64,000 nt of DNA from Ilumatobacter coccineus YM16-304 (GTDB taxonomy: Bacteria > Actinomycetota > Acidimicrobiia > Acidimicrobiales > Ilumatobacteraceae), in the NCBI RefSeq assembly GCF_000348785.1, contig NC_020520.1:2666001-2730000 (forward strand), in the 5' to 3' direction. The notes beneath the pieces were generated by a model that had not been told where the DNA came from, did no database searches, and was given only the letters and a program-made list of their open reading frames with translations. Numbering within the stretch: the first letter of the stretch is position 1; every line of letters starts with the position of its first letter. Below, piece after piece: positions 1 through 8,756 of this stretch. Both the position numbers and the translations under genes were made by a program.

Positions 1-2118
1 GTCGCCCAGACCGATGATGGTGCGGATCAGCGAGCGGTCGTTCGACGAGTCGATGATGCCGTTGACGAAGGTGCGGTCGATCTTGATGCGCTGCAGCGGG
101 AACTGCTGCAACAGCGAGAGCGACGAGTACCCGGTGCCGAAGTCGTCGAGCGCGATGCGCACGCCGAGGGCACGGATGCGCTGCAGCGTCGTGCGGGCGA
201 GTTCGGGGTTCTCGATCATCATGCTCTCGGTGACTTCGAGCCAGAGCAGGTGCGACGGCATGCCCGCTCGACGGAGCGCTTCCTCGACGACGTCGGTGAA
301 GTGCGGGTCCTCGAGTTGGCGGGGCGAGACGTTGACCGACACGGTGGTGTGCTCGGGAACCACGCCGTCGGCGGTCCACGTGCGGAGCTGCGTCAACGCT
401 TCGAGCAGTGCCCAGCTCCCGATCGACGTGATGATGCCCGTGTCTTCGGCGATGGGGACGAACTCGGCGGGCGACACCATGGTGCCGTCGGCCTTCTGCC
501 AGCGGATGAGCGCTTCGAAACCGGACACCCGACCCGACACCGAGTCGACGATCGGCTGGTGGAAGAGTCGGAACTCGCGACGGTCGAGCGCTCCGTGGAG
601 TTCGGTCTCGACCTTCATGCGATGCGACACGCGCTCCTGCATCGTCTGGTCGTAGAGGGCCAGGCAGTTGCGTCCGGCGTCTTTGGCCCGATACATCGCG
701 ATGTCGGCCTGGCGGAACAGTTCTTCGGCTTCGAGCGGGCGCCCCTGGGGCATGGCCGCCACACCGACGCTGGCGGTGACGAAGATCGTGCCGTGGTCGA
801 GGGTCATCGGCTGATCGAACACCGACTGGAGCACCTCGGCGTGAGCGAGCGCGAGGCCTGACGACGTGGGGGTCGGGTCGAGGACCAGGAACTCGTCGCC
901 CGACGGGCGAGCGACGATCGCGCCCAACGACGACGCCGCGAGGCTGAGCCGGTCGGCGACGACCTGGAGCACCTCGTCGCCGGCCTTGTGGCCGAGCGAG
1001 TCGTTGATGTTCTTGAAGCGGTCGAGGTCGATGAGATAGAGCGACGGCTGCGTCTCGGTCTTCCAGACCGAGTCGATGATGTCTTTGGTCTGTTCGAGCA
1101 GCGCGCCCTTGTTGGGGAGGCCGGTCAACACGTCGGTGCGGGCCATCTCGAGCATGCTGTCCTGTGCGTGCAGTGTGGTGCGTGTCGACAGGAACAGTCG
1201 CGAGCCGACGAGCGCCAGCAGCACGAGGACCGACACCGATCGGACGACCTGGTCGGTGAACGAGGCGGCGGGCAGCACCGAGATCATCAACACCGGCACC
1301 ACCAGCGCCAGCACGGTGATGAACACACGGCCCGGCAGCTTGATCCGCAGGGTGCCCGTCGACTCCTCGCCGAGTTCGCGAGCGCTCGGGTGCAAGATGC
1401 CGGCTGCGGTGAAGGCGAAGGCGAAGATGTAGAGCACCGACGCCGTGGTGTAGGCCCACAGCCCCGTTCCGCGTGTCTCTTCGAGGGCGTACATCACGTC
1501 GCCGCCGAGGTTGGCGACGAACCCGAGCGAGATCCACCAGGTCGCCGCACCGGGCTTCGAGCTGCCGAACAACAGGAGGGCGACGAGGGCCAGCACGGGC
1601 ATCGACATCGGCAGGTAGAGGGCGTTGACGATGAGTCCGAGGTTGGAGTGCGTCGGATCGTCGAGGAAGGGTTGGACGAACAGGACCCAGGCGACCAGCC
1701 AGGCTCCCAACGCCACGATCACACCGTCGAAGACGTCGCCGGTCGAGAGCAGCCCGCGTCGCCGACGGACGACCGAGGCGAGCAGCACGATGATGATGGC
1801 GTTCGCGGCGACGTCGAAGATCGACAGCACGGCGAGTTCGCTCGACGGCGAGACGAGCGCGGCGACGACCTCGCCCAGCGTGTAGATCGCGCCGACGGCC
1901 ATGAGCGCCCAGATGAAGCGTGAGCTGAACTCGTGGACACGCCACGCGACGAGGCTCGCGGTGAGCAGGAGGACCATCGCGAGCACCGTGGCGATGTCTC
2001 GTACCGAGTCGTGTCCGAGGAGGTAGAAGACGGCGAGCAGCGACCCGATGGCGACGTAGACCCACGACAGCAGCGCGAGCGTCCGCTTGCTCGGATTCAG
2101 CTCGCTGAGTGGTGGCAT
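1..2118 (-). CDS. Membrane-bound GGDEF-EAL c-di-GMP signalling protein (3' end outside window)
   Basis: The minus-strand frame runs open from an ATG at 2118 to the window edge, 706 codons. An AGGAAG Shine-Dalgarno lies just before the ATG. The first ~310 residues are hydrophobic and look like about eight membrane helices. A GGDEF domain follows (~320-480) whose signature reads SGDEF at ~406-410, a variant of GGDEF that can still be active. An EAL domain starts near residue 500, with EAL inside GFEALIRW at ~533 and the metal-binding DDFGTG at ~656. The protein would make and/or break cyclic di-GMP at the membrane. The EAL motifs are intact, so phosphodiesterase activity is the safer guess; cyclase activity depends on the S-for-G change. 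It is transcribed divergently from the next gene. Confidence 0.9.
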   Translation of the reverse strand, partial: MPPLSELNPSKRTLALLSWVYVAIGSLLAVFYLLGHDSVRDIATVLAMVLLLTASLVAWRVHEFSSRFIWALMAVGAIYTLGEVVAALVSPSSELAVLSIFDVAANAIIIVLLASVVRRRRGLLSTGDVFDGVIVALGAWLVAWVLFVQPFLDDPTHSNLGLIVNALYLPMSMPVLALVALLLFGSSKPGAATWWISLGFVANLGGDVMYALEETRGTGLWAYTTASVLYIFAFAFTAAGILHPSARELGEESTGTLRIKLPGRVFITVLALVVPVLMISVLPAASFTDQVVRSVSVLVLLALVGSRLFLSTRTTLHAQDSMLEMARTDVLTGLPNKGALLEQTKDIIDSVWKTETQPSLYLIDLDRFKNINDSLGHKAGDEVLQVVADRLSLAASSLGAIVARPSGDEFLVLDPTPTSSGLALAHAEVLQSVFDQPMTLDHGTIFVTASVGVAAMPQGRPLEAEELFRQADIAMYRAKDAGRNCLALYDQTMQERVSHRMKVETELHGALDRREFRLFHQPIVDSVSGRVSGFEALIRWQKADGTMVSPAEFVPIAEDTGIITSIGSWALLEALTQLRTWTADGVVPEHTTVSVNVSPRQLEDPHFTDVVEEALRRAGMPSHLLWLEVTESMMIENPELARTTLQRIRALGVRIALDDFGTGYSSLSLLQQFPLQRIKIDRTFVNGIIDSSNDRSLIRTIIGLGD

Positions 2119-2296
2119 GGAGTGCTTCCTGGTGGGCAGAGAGTGCTGTTCGTCGTGCGTCAGCGGTCGACGACCACTCACACAAGTTCATGTATCGGTC
2201 AAGAAGTCCTGAATCCGTAGTACTTTCTAACTGGCGGGCAAAACGATCACAATGAGTAGTTGCTGACTGCCCTCGGCGGTCGTAGGAGGAGCACAC
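2119..2296. promoter_or_regulatory. Divergent promoter region, relatively AT-rich
   Basis: This 178-base gap separates the GGDEF-EAL gene from the gene at 2297. The section 2190-2265 is clearly richer in A and T than its surroundings, as expected for promoters. I cannot assign individual -10 and -35 boxes with confidence. A GGAGGA ribosome binding site sits at about 2286-2291, serving the rightward gene. Confidence 0.5.
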
Positions 2297-2899
2297 ATGT
2301 ACATCACCCGTCACAACACTGTCACCGACCGTCGTGTCGTCGACGAACTGTGGACGCTGTACGAGCTGGCCTACGTCAAGATCGCCGAGCTCGACGTGAC
2401 GCGCGAGATCCTCTACCGCACCGAGTTCGACGAGATCATGTCCGACTCCACCTACCGCACCACGGTGGTCCGCGACGACGGCGGAGCGGCGGTCGCCATG
2501 TCGGTCATCGCCACCGACATCGGCGTCACCCGGTACCTGAGCCGCCCGTACTTCCAGCGTCTGTACCCCGATCGCCTCGCTGAGGGCCGCGTCCACTACG
2601 TGATGTGGGCCGTCGTGCACCCCGATCATCAGGCGAGCCGAGCGGTGTTCGAATTGATCCGCGCCGGTCTGCAGCCCGAAGCCGAGAGCGGCACCCTCCT
2701 GGTGTTCGACCTGCCGGAGTCGAACCAGCCGAACGAGACGGGCGGTGGCGCCGAACTGCTCTACCGCGCGGCGAAGTCGTTTGCCGAGGTCGAACTGGAG
2801 TCGTTCGGGATGTCTCGGTACTACGCTCTGGACTTCGCTCATCCGGCAGCGTCGGTCACCGACGAGGTGCTCGTCGAAGCCGAGCGCATCAACACCTGA
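2297..2899 (+). CDS. Conserved hypothetical protein, possibly acyltransferase-like
   Basis: A 200-residue soluble protein with a strong GGAGGA Shine-Dalgarno before its ATG, unusual in this window. No signal peptide or membrane segment is visible. The pattern of an N-terminal helical part, a strand with VAMSVIATDI (~75), and a segment with HYVMWAVVHPDHQ (~109) resembles the strands of N-acyltransferase (GNAT or autoinducer-synthase) folds. I see no acetyl-CoA loop that would prove it. It stands alone, divergent from a c-di-GMP gene and 38 bases before phoH. Function is unknown. Confidence 0.75.
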   Translation: MYITRHNTVTDRRVVDELWTLYELAYVKIAELDVTREILYRTEFDEIMSDSTYRTTVVRDDGGAAVAMSVIATDIGVTRYLSRPYFQRLYPDRLAEGRVHYVMWAVVHPDHQASRAVFELIRAGLQPEAESGTLLVFDLPESNQPNETGGGAELLYRAAKSFAEVELESFGMSRYYALDFAHPAASVTDEVLVEAERINT

Positions 2900-2937
2900 C
2901 ACCTCACCTGAACATCATTCTCTCCACGTCACGCTGA

Positions 2938-3906
2938 ATGCCCTCCACCACCACGACGGTCGTCGTTCCCGGAACTCACGTGATGTCGGCACTGATCGGG
3001 CCGCGAGACCAGTTCTTGCGCCGGATCGAGAAGGAGTTCCCGCAGGTCCTGATCACGGCGCGCGGCAACGAGATCCGGGTCGAGGGCGACGACACGACGC
3101 GAGTCACGAGCGTGTCTCGATTGTTCGAAGAACTCGTCACGCTGATCCAGACCGGCCAGACACTCGACGATGCGCTGCTCGATCGGGTGTTCGCGATGGT
3201 GCGCGCCGACGAGCGACCGTCCGAGATCCTCTCGCACCAGATCCTCAAGGGTGCCAAGGGACGCATCATCAAGCCCAAGACGGGTGGTCAGAAGCGCTAC
3301 ATCGACGCGATCACCAACAACGTCATCACGTTCGGCATCGGCCCGGCCGGTACCGGCAAGTCGTGGCTGGCCGTGGCCATGGCGGTGCGGGCGTTGCAAG
3401 CCAAACAGGTGCAGCGGATCATCCTCACTCGGCCGGCGGTCGAGGCCGGTGAACGACTCGGGTTCCTGCCCGGCGACCTCATGGCGAAGATCGATCCGTA
3501 CCTGCGTCCGCTGTACGACGCGCTGTACGACATGCTCGACCCCGATGCGATCACCCGGATGATCGAGAAGCAGATCGTCGAGATCGCGCCGCTCGCGTTC
3601 ATGCGTGGCCGCACGCTCAACAACAGCTTCATCATTCTCGACGAAGCACAGAACACCACGCCCGAGCAGATGAAGATGTTCCTCACGCGTATCGGTTTCG
3701 GGTCACACGTGGTGGTCACGGGCGACGCCACGCAGGTCGACGTCCCCACGGGCAAGAGCGGGTTGGCGGGGCTCGAACGAACGCTGGCCGGCATCGACGA
3801 CCTCGCCTTCGTCCGGCTCACCGGGGCCGACGTCGTGCGCCACAAGATCGTTGCCGACATCGTCGCGGCGTACGAGAAGCGCGACGAGTCTCGCAACGGC
3901 TCGTGA
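2938..3906 (+). CDS. phoH: PhoH-like ATPase
   Basis: A 322-residue cytoplasmic P-loop ATPase of the PhoH family. Walker A is GPAGTGKS at 135-142 and Walker B is FIILDEAQNT at 231-240, followed by the VVTGDATQ motif typical of the family. The N-terminal ~100 residues match the small domain that precedes the ATPase core in PhoH. Its 3' end overlaps ybeY by four bases, the usual phoH-ybeY pairing, which points to a role in RNA metabolism or ribosome maturation. The start is the first ATG in frame; a second ATG at residue 16 (MSALIGPRDQ) would also fit, and neither has a good Shine-Dalgarno. Confidence 0.95.
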   Translation: MPSTTTTVVVPGTHVMSALIGPRDQFLRRIEKEFPQVLITARGNEIRVEGDDTTRVTSVSRLFEELVTLIQTGQTLDDALLDRVFAMVRADERPSEILSHQILKGAKGRIIKPKTGGQKRYIDAITNNVITFGIGPAGTGKSWLAVAMAVRALQAKQVQRIILTRPAVEAGERLGFLPGDLMAKIDPYLRPLYDALYDMLDPDAITRMIEKQIVEIAPLAFMRGRTLNNSFIILDEAQNTTPEQMKMFLTRIGFGSHVVVTGDATQVDVPTGKSGLAGLERTLAGIDDLAFVRLTGADVVRHKIVADIVAAYEKRDESRNGS

Positions 3907-4397
3907 GCGACATCACGGTCGTCGCCTCCGACGAACGGTCGGTTGCCACCGAACTCCCGGTCGACCTCGGTCGCTGGGCCGCGCTCGCCGAGGCCGCGCT
4001 CACGACCGAAGGCGCAGTGGGCGAGCTGACGCTGACCTTCGTCGACGACGACGAGATCGCCGAACTCAACGCCGAGTACATGGGCAAGGAGGGGCCGACC
4101 GACGTGCTGTCGTTCCCGATCGACGACGACGATGCGCCGTCGCTGCCCGGCGTGCCGACGCTGCTCGGCGACATCGTGATCAGCGCGTCGGCGGCCGATC
4201 GTCAGTGCGGCGAGCACGCCGGTACGTACGACGACGAACTCGCATTGCTGGTCGTGCACGGCGTGTTGCACGTGCTCGGGCACGATCACGCCGAACCCGA
4301 CGAGACGGCGCTGATGCGGTCACGCGAACGAGCGTTGCTCGAGGCGCATCACTGGAACGGTCCGGTACCTTCGGCGTTCCGCCACGATCACGACTGA
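3903..4397 (+). CDS. ybeY: Endoribonuclease YbeY (rRNA maturation factor)
   Basis: A 164-residue metal-dependent RNase for 16S rRNA 3'-end processing and ribosome quality control. The zinc-binding signature HGVLHVLGHDH is at 119-129 and is complete. The upstream part carries the family motif GKEGPTDVLSFP (~61-72). The start is a GTG whose last bases form the TGA stop of phoH (GTGA overlap), so translation is probably coupled. The C-terminus is slightly longer than usual and His-rich (RHDHD). The phoH-ybeY order matches many bacteria, with era often nearby, as here at 18 kb. Confidence 0.96.
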   Translation: MSDITVVASDERSVATELPVDLGRWAALAEAALTTEGAVGELTLTFVDDDEIAELNAEYMGKEGPTDVLSFPIDDDDAPSLPGVPTLLGDIVISASAADRQCGEHAGTYDDELALLVVHGVLHVLGHDHAEPDETALMRSRERALLEAHHWNGPVPSAFRHDHD

Positions 4398-4431
4398 CCC
4401 GTCGTTGCACCACGGGGTCGTCGGCGGCTCC

Positions 4432-4437
4432 TACAGT
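4432..4437 (+). promoter_or_regulatory. -10 hexamer TACAGT for a probable leaderless SDR transcript
   Basis: TACAGT ends six bases before the ATG at 4444, with no Shine-Dalgarno between. Transcription from this box would begin at or next to the ATG. The box decides the start at 4444 over an upstream TTG at 4405. Confidence 0.6.
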
Positions 4438-4443
4438 TCGGGC

Positions 4444-5208
4444 ATGGACGTTTCTCTCGACGGCAAGGTCGCACTGGTCACGGGTGCATCGCGCGGCATC
4501 GGCAAGGCGATGGCGGCGACACTCGCAGCATCGGGCGCGAAGGTGATGATCAACAGTCGCAAACAGGAGTCGCTCGAAGCGGCACGGGCCGAGATGGACG
4601 GCGAGGTCGAGATCTTCGCCGCCAACGCCGGCGACGACGACGCAGCCGAGCGCGGTGTGCTCGCGACGATCGAACGGTTCGGCCAGCTCGACATCTTGAT
4701 CAACAACGCGGCGACCAACCCGTACTACGGACGAACGCTCGACATCGACGACGCCCGGTACCAGAAGACGTTCCAGGTCAACCTCGATGCGCCCCTCCGC
4801 TGGACGCAGGCTGCCTGGAAGCATGCGTTCGCGGAGCGGCCGGGCACGGTGATCAACGTCGCCTCGGTCGGCGGACTCCGTGTCGAGGGCGTCGGCCTCG
4901 GTGTGTACAACGTGACCAAAGCGGCGCTCATCCATCTGACGAAGCAGTTGGCGCACGAACTCGGGCCGACGCGGGTGGTCGGCATCGCTCCCGGCCTGGT
5001 CGAGACCGACTTCGCCCAGGTGTTGGTCGACAACTTCGGCGACGCGTTGGCGGCCCGCATGCCGGTCGGTCGTCTCGGACAACCGCAGGACATCGCCAAC
5101 CTGGCGACGTTCCTCGCCAGCGATCTGGCGTCGTGGATCACCGCCGAGACGTACGTCATCGACGGCGGCGCCAGCGTCGCCGGTGGGGCGCTCGAACCCG
5201 CCGAGTGA
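4444..5208 (+). CDS. Short-chain dehydrogenase/reductase (FabG-like SDR)
   Basis: A 254-residue NAD(P)-dependent oxidoreductase of the classical SDR family. The dinucleotide motif TGASRGIG is at 13-20, the NNAA motif at 87-90, the catalytic serine at 141, and YNVTK (Tyr155, Lys159) completes the active site. The C-terminal WITAETYVIDGGASVAGG pattern is typical of FabG-like enzymes, which reduce 3-oxoacyl thioesters or related ketones. The substrate cannot be told from sequence. The start is placed at the ATG because of the -10 box just upstream. The gene ends 18 bases before the convergent menE. Confidence 0.9.
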   Translation: MDVSLDGKVALVTGASRGIGKAMAATLAASGAKVMINSRKQESLEAARAEMDGEVEIFAANAGDDDAAERGVLATIERFGQLDILINNAATNPYYGRTLDIDDARYQKTFQVNLDAPLRWTQAAWKHAFAERPGTVINVASVGGLRVEGVGLGVYNVTKAALIHLTKQLAHELGPTRVVGIAPGLVETDFAQVLVDNFGDALAARMPVGRLGQPQDIANLATFLASDLASWITAETYVIDGGASVAGGALEPAE

Positions 5209-5226
5209 ACGCCGCGTCGACGAGCG

Positions 5227-6291
<1,065 letters not shown>

Positions 6292-6347
6292 CGGTTCTCC
6301 GCTCGAAGTTGCCGTGGTGCCGCCATCGCCCCCATCATGGCGCACAG

Positions 6348-7265
6348 ATGAATCGTTGGATGATCGGAGCTCGGCTCCGCACGCTGCCCGCAGCCGTCGT
6401 ACCCGTGGCGCTCGGCGCCGCCTGTGGGCTCGGAACCCCGCGAGAGCTCGGCTGGTGGAGCGGTGACGGCGTCGTCGTGTCGGCCGATCACGTCGGGGTC
6501 GTGTGGTGGCGCGTGGCGCTGGCGCTGATCGTCAGCCTCGCCCTGCAGGTGGGGGTGAACTACGCCAACGACTACAGCGACGGCATCCGTGGCACCGACG
6601 ACGTCCGCGTGGGTCCGCAGCGTCTCGTGGCGAGCGGTCTCGCCCCGGCCAAGCAGGTCAAGATGGCGGCGATGGCCGCCTTCGGCGTGGCCGCGGTCGC
6701 CGGGCTGGCGGTGGCGGTGTCGACCTCGCTGTGGCTGCTCGCGGTCGGTGCTGCGGCGATCGCTGCCGGCTGGTTCTACACCGGCGGGCCCAAGCCGTAC
6801 GGCTACCTCGGGCTCGGCGAGATCTTCGTCTTCGTGTTCTTCGGCCTGGTCGCCACGGTCGGTACGACGTTCGCAGCGACCGAGACGATCACGTGGTTGT
6901 CGATCGCGATGGGCAGCGCGGCGGGTTCGCTCGCCTGTGCGCTGCTCGTCATCAACAACCTGCGTGACATCCCGACCGACCGCGAGGTCGGCAAGCAGAC
7001 GTTGGCGGTCCGCCTCGGCGACGCTCGAACTCGGTGGTTCTACGTGCTGCTCGTCGTCGCCTCGTTCGCGCTCCTCGCCGTCGCGGCGTTCGAGCGTCCG
7101 TGGGCGCTGCTGGGCTTCGCCGCTGCACCACTCGCGTTCGCTCCGTCGAAGGCGGTGCTCGGGGGAGCGACCGGGCCAGCGCTGATCCCGGTGCTCGGCG
7201 CCACCGGCAAGCTCCAGTTGGCGTTCGGATTCGCCGCCACGGTCGGCTTGGCCATCAGTTCCTGA
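6348..7265 (+). CDS. menA: 1,4-dihydroxy-2-naphthoate polyprenyltransferase (MenA)
   Basis: A 305-residue integral membrane UbiA-family prenyltransferase with eight to nine hydrophobic helices. The first Asp-rich motif is NDYSDGIRGTD at 74-84, and the second, NNLRDIPTDREVGK, lies near 202-215. It joins a polyprenyl chain to dihydroxynaphthoate to give demethylmenaquinone, which MenG (at 11.7-12.4 kb) would then methylate. The start is the ATG opening MNRWMIGARLRTLP, a typical MenA N-terminus. It is divergent from menE and convergent with menH 18 bases away. Confidence 0.95.
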   Translation: MNRWMIGARLRTLPAAVVPVALGAACGLGTPRELGWWSGDGVVVSADHVGVVWWRVALALIVSLALQVGVNYANDYSDGIRGTDDVRVGPQRLVASGLAPAKQVKMAAMAAFGVAAVAGLAVAVSTSLWLLAVGAAAIAAGWFYTGGPKPYGYLGLGEIFVFVFFGLVATVGTTFAATETITWLSIAMGSAAGSLACALLVINNLRDIPTDREVGKQTLAVRLGDARTRWFYVLLVVASFALLAVAAFERPWALLGFAAAPLAFAPSKAVLGGATGPALIPVLGATGKLQLAFGFAATVGLAISS

Positions 7266-7283
7266 CGCCGGGCGCCCGCCGTT

Positions 7284-8003
7284 TCAGGAGCGGCCGATGA
7301 ACCCGACGATCGCGTCGACCGTCGCCTCCGGCTGCTCGAGATGCACGCTGTGGCCGCTGCCGCCGATCACGCACAACCGGGAGTCGGCGAGGCCGTCGGC
7401 GAGGCGTTCACCGAGCGCCCGAAACTTCGCGTCGTGCTCGCCCGCGAGAACCAGCGTCGGCACCGTGATCTCGCCGAGCCGTTGCCAGAGAGGTTCCTGG
7501 GTGCCCGTCCCGCACAGCCGCAGGCTGCTGGCGAGACCTGCCGGCGTGTTGCGGAGGCGGTCGTCGCGCTGTGCGGCCTCGGCGGGGAGACCGGCGAACA
7601 GCGGATTGGTGAGCCAGGAATCGATGAAGTCACCGAGCGGCTCGGTCTCGATGCGGCGGGCCAGTTGCTCGTCGGCTGCGCGTCGAGCAGCACGCTCGGC
7701 CGGGTCGTCGATGCCGGCGGTCGCTCCGATGAGCACCAGTCGTCGTACCTTCGTCGGGTGCGCCAACGCGGCGTGGAGCGCCACCCGGCCGCCCATCGAG
7801 TACCCGACGTAGGTCGCAGTGCCGGCCGCATCGACGAGGTGGTCGGCGGCACCCCACAGATCGGTGCGCACCGCGCTCGCGGCGCCGTGTCCGGGCAGGT
7901 CGACCGCCACGGTCTCGGTGTCGACCCGGTCGGTGAGCAACTCCTCGATGCGGTGCCAACTCCGCGCGGTCTGCGTGAAGCCGTGGGCCAGCGCGACGGT
8001 CAA
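7284..8003 (-). CDS. menH: SHCHC synthase-like alpha/beta hydrolase (MenH)
   Basis: A 239-residue alpha/beta hydrolase. The nucleophile elbow GYSMGG has Ser69, the acid is probably the Asp in LAGEHD, and the histidine is His218 in GHSVHLE. MenH eliminates pyruvate from SEPHCHC in menaquinone synthesis; this role is inferred from its place among men genes, since the fold alone is not diagnostic. The start is a TTG at 8003 that overlaps the TGA of the upstream DsbA-like gene (TTGA), so the two should be translationally coupled. A much longer frame upstream is only the antisense-like reading of the DsbA gene. Confidence 0.85.
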   Translation of the reverse strand: MTVALAHGFTQTARSWHRIEELLTDRVDTETVAVDLPGHGAASAVRTDLWGAADHLVDAAGTATYVGYSMGGRVALHAALAHPTKVRRLVLIGATAGIDDPAERAARRAADEQLARRIETEPLGDFIDSWLTNPLFAGLPAEAAQRDDRLRNTPAGLASSLRLCGTGTQEPLWQRLGEITVPTLVLAGEHDAKFRALGERLADGLADSRLCVIGGSGHSVHLEQPEATVDAIVGFIGRS

Positions 8004-8722
8004 TCGGCTGCCGCTTCCAGCGCAGCATTGGCGAGCTTCTCGAGCACCTTCGCGAAGGTCTCGGGGTCCTGGGCTCCAGGAACGGCCCACGAGTCGTTGA
8101 AGACGAACGTGGGCACCGCCGTGATGCCGTTCTCGTAGCCGTGCTTCAGCTCGGCCGACACGTCGTCGGCACCGTCGTCGGTCTCGAGAAATGCGAGGGT
8201 CTCGTCCGGGTCGAGACCGAGGTCGGCGACCGTGTCGGCGAGCGCCTGTGCGTTCCCGATGTGCACGCCTTCCATGAAGTACGCACGCAGGAGTCGTTCT
8301 TTCATCGCATCCTGGGTGACGGGGGAGTCGGGGAGCCCGGCGCGCCAGATCAGGCGGTGGGCGAGCAGCGTGTTGGCGCGCTGGGCGAGGTCCATCCGGA
8401 ACTCGAGTCCGTCGCCCGCCGCGGTCTTCGTGAGATGGTCGAGGATCTCGGCGGCCTTCTCGGGTCCGCCGAACTTCTTGGCATAGGCCTCGGAGACCGG
8501 CCCGGCCACGCCCGGAGCGGCTCGCGGGTCGAGCTGGTACGGCTTGAACGTGACTGCGAAATCGACGCCGAGGTCTCCGTCGGCGCGGGCGAGTTCGAGC
8601 CCCTTCTCGAATCGCCGCTTGCCGATGTAGCACCACGGGCAGACGACATCAGAGAAGATGTCGACCGTGACGACCGGGCGGGCCGTCGCGGGCGTCGAAG
8701 AGGATGTCTCGCTCGTTGTCAT
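8000..8722 (-). CDS. DsbA/FrnE-family thiol oxidoreductase
   Basis: A 240-residue thioredoxin-fold protein of the FrnE (2-hydroxychromene isomerase-like DsbA) group. The redox motif CPWC is Cys28-Cys31 within SDVVCPWCYIGKRRFE, and the cis-proline loop GITAVPTFVF is near 205. No signal peptide is seen, so it should act in the cytoplasm. Its stop overlaps the menH start, an odd partnership for a thiol oxidoreductase, and its promoter region is shared with menD. A link to menaquinone-dependent disulfide chemistry is possible but is only inferred from position. Confidence 0.88.
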   Translation of the reverse strand: MTTSETSSSTPATARPVVTVDIFSDVVCPWCYIGKRRFEKGLELARADGDLGVDFAVTFKPYQLDPRAAPGVAGPVSEAYAKKFGGPEKAAEILDHLTKTAAGDGLEFRMDLAQRANTLLAHRLIWRAGLPDSPVTQDAMKERLLRAYFMEGVHIGNAQALADTVADLGLDPDETLAFLETDDGADDVSAELKHGYENGITAVPTFVFNDSWAVPGAQDPETFAKVLEKLANAALEAAAD

Positions 8723-8729
8723 GAAGACC

Positions 8730-8735
8730 AGGGTA
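8730..8735 (-). promoter_or_regulatory. -10 hexamer TACCCT for the DsbA-like gene
   Basis: Read on the minus strand, TACCCT ends seven bases before the ATG at 8722. No Shine-Dalgarno intervenes, so the transcript is probably leaderless. The opposing menD box lies only six bases further on. Confidence 0.6.
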
Positions 8736-8741
8736 GAGCCC

Positions 8742-8747
8742 TAGTGT
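8742..8747 (+). promoter_or_regulatory. -10 hexamer TAGTGT for menD
   Basis: TAGTGT ends six bases before a TTG at 8754 and nine before the ATG at 8757. It overlaps the divergent promoter of the DsbA-menH pair, so the two transcripts may compete. Confidence 0.55.
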
Positions 8748-8756
8748 CACCGGTTG

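Noticed and set aside
988-1923. A 311-codon plus-strand frame opposite the GGDEF-EAL gene
   Set aside because: The reverse strand encodes clear GGDEF and EAL motifs with normal codon use; the plus-strand product is low-complexity His, Arg and Glu.
7266-7283. Terminator between menA and menH
   Set aside because: The 18-base gap holds only the short palindrome GGGCGCCC, too little to call a terminator.
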